Shown here: positions 10,115 through 15,682 of the stretch, in pieces
Numbering within the stretch: the first letter of the stretch is position 1
How the letters are laid out: every line of letters begins with the position of its first letter
Origin: Ruminococcus flavefaciens
Lineage (GTDB): Bacteria > Bacillota > Clostridia > Oscillospirales > Ruminococcaceae
DNA: 53,028 nt
Assembly (NCBI GenBank): GCA_002310115.1
Contig: DBYI01000103.1
Location: 1 to 53,028, forward strand
Direction: 5' to 3'
The notes under the pieces: generated by a model
What the model was told of the DNA's origin: nothing
The model's input: the letters and a program-made list of their open reading frames with translations, nothing else
Databases searched by the model: none
Made by a program: the position numbers and the translations under genes

Positions 10115-10909
10115 TTATTTGCTAAGTTCCCACATAAGAATACCCGCAGCCATTGCCGCATTGAGAGAGTTAATATTTCCATGCATTGGTATGATTATCC
10201 TTCTTGTACAGCGATGTGCAATGTCATATGGAAGTCCGTTACCCTCATTGCCAATGAATACCGCCTGAGTACCCTCAAAACAACACTTCGTCACAAGAGT
10301 TGCATCCTTATCTATGACAGCTGCGGAAGTCACAGCTTCTACCTCTTCAAGCTCTGAGTAAAGAACGTCAGCATCGTTTTCAATCGCTATCTTCATTCTA
10401 AATATAGAACCCATAGTAGAACGTATCACTTTCGGACTATACAAATCGCAGCTTCCCGAGAGTATAACTCCATCAATACCGAGAGCATCGGCAGTTCTTA
10501 TCATCATACCAACATTTCCTGGATCCTGCAATCCGAACAGTACAAGGTATTTGCCGCCAATTTTTACTATATCTCGTACTCTGCGCTGTACAGGAATACG
10601 GCACATTGCAAATACACCTTGTGTAGTATCCGTTGAAGCAATCCTGTTACCAAGCTCATTTGAAATGACAATAGTCCTTGTACTCCTCAAATCAGCCTGT
10701 AAAAGCTCCTCGCCGAAGCGCTCCTGTGCTTTCTGTGTAAGTATAATCTGAGTTATACCACTTTCCTCACGAAGAGCATCTTCTACAATTCTCTGCCCCT
10801 CCAACACGAATAAGCCGTACTGAAGCCTTTCTTTTTTTGATGAAGAAAGTCTCTGATACAGCTTGACTGTAGGATTATCTTTTGAAGTGATGATGTTTTC
10901 CAATAGCAC
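10115..10909 (-). CDS. TrmH/SpoU-family RNA 2'-O-methyltransferase
   Basis: A 264-residue SPOUT methyltransferase that should transfer a methyl group from S-adenosylmethionine to a ribose in rRNA or tRNA. The N-terminal substrate-binding part (KLYQRLSSSKKERLQYGLF, FVLEGQRIVEDAL) is followed by the knotted catalytic domain: LFGLQDPGNVGMMIRTADALG (motif 1), FIGNEGNGLP (motif 2) and IPMHGNINSLNAAMAAGILMWE (motif 3). The start appears to be a GTG at 10907-10909 with a weak purine-rich upstream region, so it is less certain than the rest. The exact target nucleotide cannot be read from the sequence. Confidence 0.88.
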   Translation of the reverse strand: MLLENIITSKDNPTVKLYQRLSSSKKERLQYGLFVLEGQRIVEDALREESGITQIILTQKAQERFGEELLQADLRSTRTIVISNELGNRIASTDTTQGVFAMCRIPVQRRVRDIVKIGGKYLVLFGLQDPGNVGMMIRTADALGIDGVILSGSCDLYSPKVIRSTMGSIFRMKIAIENDADVLYSELEEVEAVTSAAVIDKDATLVTKCCFEGTQAVFIGNEGNGLPYDIAHRCTRRIIIPMHGNINSLNAAMAAGILMWELSK

Positions 10910-10924
10910 AACACCGCCTGAATT

Positions 10925-10980
10925 ATTCGTAATGCGTAATTGCAGGTAACCTGCTAATTACGCATTATGAACTAACGAAT
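10925..10980. repeat. Palindromic intergenic repeat, MITE-like
   Basis: A near-perfect inverted repeat. The arms TAATGCGTAATT (10930-10941) and AATTACGCATTA (10956-10967) surround an inner GCAGGT/ACCTGC, and an outer ATTCGT/ACGAAT pair extends the palindrome. It lies between the rplT terminator and the rRNA methyltransferase gene and encodes nothing. It looks like a small dispersed palindromic repeat; no second copy is obvious in this window. Confidence 0.6.
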
Positions 10981-11019
10981 TAACAAAAACACGCTCTTAA
11001 ATTAATTAAGAAGCGTGTT
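10981..11019 (-). terminator. Rho-independent terminator of infC-rpmI-rplT
   Basis: On the minus strand, just after the rplT stop, AACACGCT (11012-11019) pairs with AGCGTGTT (10988-10995). An inner TTAA pairing extends the stem, and a T-rich run follows. It closes the ribosomal protein operon. Confidence 0.85.
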
Positions 11020-11030
11020 TATTATCTGAA

Positions 11031-11384
11031 TTAAAGAGCAGCCTTTGCCTTGTCAGCAATTGCTGTGAAACCAGCTGCGTCTGTGATAGCAATCTCAGAG
11101 AGCATCTTTCTGTTTAGAGAGATACCAGCCTTCTTGCAACCATTCATGAATGTTGAGTAGTTCATACCATTAAGCTTAGCTGCAGCTGAGATTCTTGTAA
11201 TCCAAAGCTGTCTAAACTGTCTCTTCTTCTGCTTTCTACCGATGTATGCATAGTTGCCTGACTTCATTACAGCCTGCTTAGCCATCTTGAAGTGCTTACT
11301 CTTAGCGCCCCAGTAGCCCTTAGCAAGCTTTAAAGTCTTGTTTCTTCTCTTACGAGTCATCATTGCACCTTTAATACGTGCCAT
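11031..11384 (-). CDS. rplT: 50S ribosomal protein L20
   Basis: L20 binds 23S rRNA early in large-subunit assembly. In Firmicutes it also represses its own operon by binding the infC leader. The protein is very basic and starts MARIKGAMMTRKRRNK, followed by the conserved AKGYWGAKSKHFKMAKQ and RQLWITRISAAAK stretches. The 117-residue length is typical. It is the last gene of infC-rpmI-rplT, 69 bp after rpmI, and is followed by a terminator. Confidence 0.98.
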   Translation of the reverse strand: MARIKGAMMTRKRRNKTLKLAKGYWGAKSKHFKMAKQAVMKSGNYAYIGRKQKKRQFRQLWITRISAAAKLNGMNYSTFMNGCKKAGISLNRKMLSEIAITDAAGFTAIADKAKAAL

Positions 11385-11453
11385 AGTCTTTTACCTCCAA
11401 AATTAAAATTACGGGAATTGCACTTACAGTACGGAATGATTTTCCGCTATAGA

Positions 11454-11657
11454 TTACATATAAGGAACGAGCTTTTTGATTGTAGGTGCATTTGTGCAGT
11501 CAGCAATACCAGCGTTACGAGCGATTCTCTTGCGCTTTGTATCCTTCTGAGTAAGTCTGTGTCTCTTATTGGTGTGCTGGTACTTTACCTTACCGCTTCC
11601 TGTAATCTTAAAACGCTTCTTAGCGCCCGAGTGAGTTTTAACCTTTACCTTTGCCAT
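11454..11657 (-). CDS. rpmI: 50S ribosomal protein L35
   Basis: A 67-residue basic protein beginning MAKVKVKTHSGAKKRFKITG, the conserved L35 start, with HTNKRHRLTQKDTKRKR in the middle. L35 is a small structural protein of the large ribosomal subunit. It begins 13 bp after infC, in the universal Firmicute order infC-rpmI-rplT. Confidence 0.97.
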   Translation of the reverse strand: MAKVKVKTHSGAKKRFKITGSGKVKYQHTNKRHRLTQKDTKRKRIARNAGIADCTNAPTIKKLVPYM

Positions 11658-11670
11658 TATATGATCCTCC

Positions 11671-12189
11671 TTACTTAGCGGCCTTAGGTGAAACGAACAT
11701 AACTATGCTACGTCCCTCCATTTTAGCCGGCTTATCCACAGTGCCTGCCTCAGAAACTGCTTCCTTGAAGCGATCAAGCAGCTCGCTTCCAAGTTCGGGA
11801 TGTGCAATAGCTCTTTTGCGGAATCTTACCGAGACCTTAAGCTTATCGCCGCCCTGTAAAAATTTGACAGCCTGATTTACCTTCGTCTCAAAGTCATGAG
11901 TATCTATTGTAGAGAACATTCTGATCTCTTTTATAGAAACGACTTTCTGATTTTTTCTTGCTTCCTTTTCACGCTTAGCCTGCTCAAAGCAATACTTACC
12001 GTAGTCCATAACGCGGCATACGGGTGGTGTCGCCTGCGGAGCGATCTTAACGAGATCCAGATCCTGGTCGAAGGCTATCTGCTGAGCCTCTTTGGCGGAT
12101 AAAACGCCAAGCTTTTTACCGTCAGCGTCGATTACGAGTACTTCCTTGTCTCTTATCTCTTCGTTGATCTGCAGTTCCTGTTTGCTAAT
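11671..12189 (-). CDS. infC: Translation initiation factor IF-3, probable ATT start
   Basis: IF-3 keeps the 30S subunit free and checks start-codon pairing. The N-domain (QELQINEEIRDKEVLVID), linker and C-domain (VKFLQGGDKLKVSVRFRKR) are all present. No ATG or GTG lies in frame near the ribosome site. GGAGGTG at 12197-12203 sits 3 bases before a TTG and 7-9 bases before an ATT at 12187-12189. ATT is the better-spaced start, and AUU is the classical infC start that IF-3 itself discriminates against. The frame is open further upstream to an ATG, but that start would place the leader terminator inside the coding region. With ATT the protein is 172 residues. Confidence 0.9.
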   Translation of the reverse strand: MSKQELQINEEIRDKEVLVIDADGKKLGVLSAKEAQQIAFDQDLDLVKIAPQATPPVCRVMDYGKYCFEQAKREKEARKNQKVVSIKEIRMFSTIDTHDFETKVNQAVKFLQGGDKLKVSVRFRKRAIAHPELGSELLDRFKEAVSEAGTVDKPAKMEGRSIVMFVSPKAAK

Positions 12190-12216
12190 AGTCAAGCACC
12201 TCCAAGCAAAATAATT

Positions 12217-12253
12217 TAAAAACAAAAATGAGTGCAGAATATATCCGCACTCA
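12217..12253 (-). terminator. Leader terminator upstream of infC (attenuator)
   Basis: In the infC 5' leader on the minus strand, TGAGTGC (12247-12253) pairs with GCACTCA (12229-12235) and is followed by a run of T with few interruptions. This is a Rho-independent terminator about 120 nt after the promoter and 30 nt before the ribosome site. It implies regulated premature termination. L20-dependent control of this operon is known in Bacillus; whether this leader works that way is inference. Confidence 0.75.
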
Positions 12254-12371
12254 CCAATACACAATAACTATATCACAGTTGCCGCAAGAACAACTCAATA
12301 GTTCATACATATTGACCGTTTCAGCATAGCCCGACGGTGAGAACGCATAGTTCTGCTTTGTTTACTAAATA

Positions 12372-12400
12372 ATTATATACTCATTCCCGATAATTGTCAA
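12372..12400 (-). promoter_or_regulatory. Sigma-A promoter of infC-rpmI-rplT
   Basis: TTGACA (12395-12400) and TATAAT (12372-12377) on the minus strand are separated by exactly 17 bp. Both hexamers are perfect consensus. The leader begins near 12365. Confidence 0.92.
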
Positions 12401-13074
12401 GACACTTCTTTATTTTTGTCACTTTGCACATTATCATCTTTCAGTAACCCGCGCATTTTGTCCCAAATTGCAAATCTAACCCTGTATTTTCTGGGATGTT
12501 TAAGTATGTCGAGTTCCTTAGAATCGAAATGTTTCTCCTCTTCTTTGTTTTCTTCTATATCCTCATATGTTTTATCGTCATCGCTCTCGCCTTCACAAGC
12601 AGCAGGCAAACAAAGCGGCGGATACATCACACACCACCAGTTATGCCCTTTTGCTCTTCCTATTTTTATACGTAGAGCTCTGTAACGCCCTGCAGGCATT
12701 GTAATACTACCGTAAACGCGCTCGTTAAAGTCAAAATCTGCAAGCTCCGCTGTTACCATATCTCCGCAACCGTTTTCCCGCAGCACTAGCTCCGCTACGT
12801 GTTCTATTTCTCCAAGCTTTTCATCGGCTATCTCTTCTGCCTCCACAAGGTCGGCAGCTTCATTAAAAAATCCTCTTTCCAGTAGTTCATCCCTAACTTT
12901 CAGCTTGAGCTGCTGGTCTCTTGCACTGTCAGAATCAGCAATGATATGTAGCCGCAGAACACTGCCACGAAGCTTGTCAAGACTTTGTCCGTCACTCATA
13001 AAGCTTCCAATATTTGAAATAATTATGGCAAACATGAGCCCAGTTGCCATTAAAGCCACCATATGATTTTTCAC
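12397..13074 (-). CDS. spoIIR: Stage II sporulation protein R
   Basis: SpoIIR is the secreted forespore signal that activates SpoIIGA, which then processes pro-sigma-E in the mother cell. The sequence shows a single N-terminal membrane/signal segment (residues 6-25), the family core SVLRLHIIADSDSARDQQLKLKVRDEL, and NWWCVMYPPLCLPA. I chose the GTG at 13072-13074 because GAGGTGAT sits 4-5 bases upstream; an earlier in-frame GTG overlaps that ribosome site. The acidic insert near residues 165-180 is longer than usual. Its presence suggests that the early mother-cell pathway is, or recently was, functional, which matters for the cotJ locus at 24-37 kb. Confidence 0.9.
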   Translation of the reverse strand: MKNHMVALMATGLMFAIIISNIGSFMSDGQSLDKLRGSVLRLHIIADSDSARDQQLKLKVRDELLERGFFNEAADLVEAEEIADEKLGEIEHVAELVLRENGCGDMVTAELADFDFNERVYGSITMPAGRYRALRIKIGRAKGHNWWCVMYPPLCLPAACEGESDDDKTYEDIEENKEEEKHFDSKELDILKHPRKYRVRFAIWDKMRGLLKDDNVQSDKNKEVS

Positions 13075-13140
13075 AGATATCACCTCAGAGCTATCATTGG
13101 CAGCTTATGGCAGCTTTATACATCAGCGAGTCGTCTTTTA

Positions 13141-13500
13141 TTATCCAATCGGTATCACAGGAAGTTCTATAGGCTTGTCATCCTCCGAAGCAGGAAGAGT
13201 AACCTGAGGTATCTCATCTTCTGTACTTACCTCTTCCACCTCAGGAGGGATTATCCCATCTTCCATGAGATCTTTGTTCTCGTGGCTTATTGAAGTTGTG
13301 ATTTCTGTACTTTTTACTTTAGTCACTGTCGTCCCAACTGTTGAAACTGTAGTAATCACTGCAGAAGAAGTGGTGCTTACCACAGATTCAGTGACAGTTG
13401 AGTCCGAAACAGTACTGCTTTCATAGGTTACTTCATTTTCATCTTTGCAACTACATAATGCAAGAGCTGCTAATAAAAGAATAGGTATCGTTCTTTTCAT
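13141..13500 (-). CDS. Small Ser/Thr-rich lipoprotein
   Basis: A 119-residue protein with a lipoprotein signal: MKRTIPILLLAALALCSC, where the lipobox Cys is about residue 18. The rest is low complexity, rich in Ser, Thr and Val, then acidic with a Pro-rich tail (PIELPVIPIG). It looks like a surface-exposed spacer without a folded domain I can recognise. GAGAGG lies about 10 bases before the ATG. It is the gene before spoIIR on the same strand, about 65 bp away. Function unknown. Confidence 0.65.
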   Translation of the reverse strand: MKRTIPILLLAALALCSCKDENEVTYESSTVSDSTVTESVVSTTSSAVITTVSTVGTTVTKVKSTEITTSISHENKDLMEDGIIPPEVEEVSTEDEIPQVTLPASEDDKPIELPVIPIG

Positions 13501-13538
13501 ATTAAATTAAACCTCTCAAAACACAAGATATTTCGAAC

Positions 13539-13562
13539 AATGGCAGCCTAAAGGCTGCCATT
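13539..13562 (-). terminator. Hairpin after the 35-codon peptide gene
   Basis: AATGGCAGCC and GGCTGCCATT form a perfect 10-bp stem with a TAAA loop. It lies just past the stop of the small peptide gene. The tail is only moderately T-rich on the minus strand, so termination is likely but not certain. Confidence 0.6.
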
Positions 13563-13569
13563 CCAACTT

Positions 13570-13677
13570 TTACTGAGGTTGAAGCTCTACGTCACTGGAT
13601 AAAAGACTATCTGTTATTACGTCCTCTGTATCGAAAACTATTATCTCGATCTGAGGATCATTATACTTTACTTTCAT
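13570..13677 (-). CDS. Small 35-residue peptide, acidic
   Basis: A short gene starting 13 bp after the stop of the DUF285 surface protein, with a good ribosome site (GTGAGGTAAAGT before the ATG at 13675-13677). The product begins MKVKYNDPQIEIIVFDTEDV and ends in SSDVELQPQ. The form 'M-K-x-Y-x-x-P-x-x-E-x-x-x-F-x-x-E-D-V-I' is one I associate with many unannotated short peptides in Clostridia. Such genes are usually missed because of their length. A bioactive or modified peptide precursor is possible, but nothing nearby encodes a modifying enzyme. The hairpin at 13539-13562 follows. Confidence 0.5.
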   Translation of the reverse strand: MKVKYNDPQIEIIVFDTEDVITDSLLSSDVELQPQ

Positions 13678-13690
13678 ACTTTACCTCACT

Positions 13691-15481
13691 TTACTTTAGC
13701 ATGTATTCGTTTGCAGCAAATGCGTACATAAACACTGACCAGGCAGCGTCTTTAAGTTTTTTGCTTGAGCTATCGCTATTGATAACACGATAAACATAAG
13801 ACATAGGGCTGAATGTATACTCTTTACCATCAACAGTAAGTTTGTGAGTTTCAGTGAGCCTGTGCGCAGGGATATTTGCAATCTCGTAGCACTTTCCGTA
13901 CTTGCTCTTACATATAGCTGCTTTCTTTCCATCTATCTTAACGTCAGAACCGTTTGTGTATATTCTGACAGCATTCTCTGAATCAAGTACAAGAGAAATT
14001 TTGACGTCAGATCCGAATGTAGGTGCGTAGCTATTAAGAATAATAGCAAATTCATCTGAAACCGCATTCACTTTGTTTGTAGTATTTTTGAAGTAGTTTT
14101 CAGCAGCATTACAATAGTTTTCGAGGGAGTTTACCATAATAGTGGTTACAGGATCCGACTTATATGTTGAATCTTCTTTAACATCTTTAAAATAATTGTT
14201 TAAACTTGTTTCAGCCTTTGAAAAACTACTAAGTGAATAATAATTAACAGAGCCGTCCATTCTGCATAGGATAAGCTGTTTATCATCCTTATCATAGAAT
14301 TTGATAGTAACATCAGAACTTGCCTGAGTTGCATTTAAAGGATAAGTAAACTTATACTTTCCGTCAGGCTGTTTTGCAGCGGAAAAATCAGTAATAACTA
14401 TATCACCATTAGGGCCGCTCAAAATCGCTTTTGCAACATTATCCGTAACCTGACCATGATAATATGAAGTTGTACAAATAATAAAATTCATGCCTAAACT
14501 TCCGTCAAGCGTTACGCTTTGACCGAAAACATGCATTATATTCGGATAAAGTGCTTCACACTCATCAAACATTCCAAATACGCGATCAGCTCTATTATTT
14601 TTTTCAGCATTAAGAGCCTTTGACATATCAAATCCTGTTACATCAATTGAATTCAGTTTTTTACAATCACTAAACATACGGTGAAAATTTATAACATTTG
14701 ATGTATCAAAACTGCTAACATCAAGTGAAGTAAGACTACTACAGTTCTTAAACATAAACTGCATATTCTCCACATTTGATGTATTGAAATTTCTAATTTC
14801 AAGAGATGTCAAATTCAAACAGGATTCAAACATATAACTCATATCGCGAACTTTTGAAGTATCAAAACCGCTGAGATCAAGAGAAGTCAGATTTTTGCAC
14901 TCCCAGAACACACCATACATATTTGTAACACTAGAAGTATCAAAGTTCTTTAAATTTACTGAAGTCATACTGTTACCCATAAACATACATCTGATATTAG
15001 TAACCTTCGATGTATTTAACATACTTAAATCAAGAGACTTAAGATTGCTGCAGTTATCAAACATATAACTCATATCAGTAACATTTGATGTATCAGCATT
15101 GGTGAGGTCAATTACTTCCGCTTTAATAAACGAAAAAGTAGCAGAGCTGTTTGAAGGAAAAACAGTGCCCTTTTCACAAACTACTTTTTTAACACTATTA
15201 TTGCCTCTGTACTTCCATATATCCTCCCTGTTAACCCTTCCGTTTAATGTTAGAACACCTGTTTCCTCATCAAAAACAGAAAGATCAAATCTGTCAATGT
15301 GGTCATAATCATTAATATGATCATAACCATCGACATTATCGTATGCATTTTTCTCTTCATCATTAGCCGCCAAAACATTTCCTAATAATGCCTTACTCAC
15401 AGCAGGTGCTGATATACCTCCGCCTATCAAGACAACGGCCATCACAGCAGCTGCTATTTTTTTGCTTGTCCTGTTTTTCAT
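13691..15481 (-). CDS. BspA-like surface protein with DUF285 repeats
   Basis: A 596-residue exported protein. A signal peptide (residues 1-39, IAAAVMAVVLIGGGISAPAV) is followed by a short leader and about seven repeats of roughly 24 residues between residues 100 and 300. Each repeat follows the pattern T-S-x-V-T-N-M-x-x-M-F-x-x-C-x-x-L-T-S-L-D-L-S-x-F-D (DUF285, BspA family leucine-rich-like repeats). The C-terminal half (VTLDGSLGMNFI onward) has no domain I can name. No dockerin or sortase motif is present, so anchoring is unclear. BspA-like repeats usually mediate adhesion. It has its own promoter and a 5' UTR hairpin. Confidence 0.85.
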   Translation of the reverse strand: MKNRTSKKIAAAVMAVVLIGGGISAPAVSKALLGNVLAANDEEKNAYDNVDGYDHINDYDHIDRFDLSVFDEETGVLTLNGRVNREDIWKYRGNNSVKKVVCEKGTVFPSNSSATFSFIKAEVIDLTNADTSNVTDMSYMFDNCSNLKSLDLSMLNTSKVTNIRCMFMGNSMTSVNLKNFDTSSVTNMYGVFWECKNLTSLDLSGFDTSKVRDMSYMFESCLNLTSLEIRNFNTSNVENMQFMFKNCSSLTSLDVSSFDTSNVINFHRMFSDCKKLNSIDVTGFDMSKALNAEKNNRADRVFGMFDECEALYPNIMHVFGQSVTLDGSLGMNFIICTTSYYHGQVTDNVAKAILSGPNGDIVITDFSAAKQPDGKYKFTYPLNATQASSDVTIKFYDKDDKQLILCRMDGSVNYYSLSSFSKAETSLNNYFKDVKEDSTYKSDPVTTIMVNSLENYCNAAENYFKNTTNKVNAVSDEFAIILNSYAPTFGSDVKISLVLDSENAVRIYTNGSDVKIDGKKAAICKSKYGKCYEIANIPAHRLTETHKLTVDGKEYTFSPMSYVYRVINSDSSSKKLKDAAWSVFMYAFAANEYMLK

Positions 15482-15521
15482 TTTAACAAATCCAACTCCA
15501 TATCAAAATTATAAGCTGTAT

Positions 15522-15550
15522 AATACTGATTGTATTTTACAATCAGTATT
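15522..15550 (-). other. Strong hairpin in the 5' UTR of the DUF285 gene
   Basis: Thirteen perfect base pairs (15522-15534 with 15538-15550) with a three-base loop. It lies between the promoter at 15569-15597 and the start codon, so it is in the untranslated leader. It has no T-run, so an mRNA-stabilising or regulatory role is more likely than termination. Confidence 0.6.
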
Positions 15551-15568
15551 CATTCAACAAACGCTTAA

Positions 15569-15597
15569 ATTTTAACATAAGCAGCAGATAAAGTCAA
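15569..15597 (-). promoter_or_regulatory. Sigma-A promoter of the DUF285 gene
   Basis: TTGACT (15592-15597) and TAAAAT (15569-15574) on the minus strand with a 17-bp spacer. An overlapping second TTGACT begins 5 bp upstream. Confidence 0.7.
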
Positions 15598-15633
15598 GTC
15601 AAATATTGCTTTTTTAATTTATGCCGTACAAAA

Positions 15634-15666
15634 ACAACTGCCGCCCTTTCCGTGAGCGGCAGTTGT
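15634..15666 (-). terminator. Rho-independent terminator of the GH26-GH9 operon
   Basis: An 11-bp GC-rich stem (15634-15644 with 15656-15666) followed by TTTTTG on the minus strand, 16 bp after the GH9 stop codon. Confidence 0.92.
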
Positions 15667-15682
15667 ATGTTTACTTTATTTC

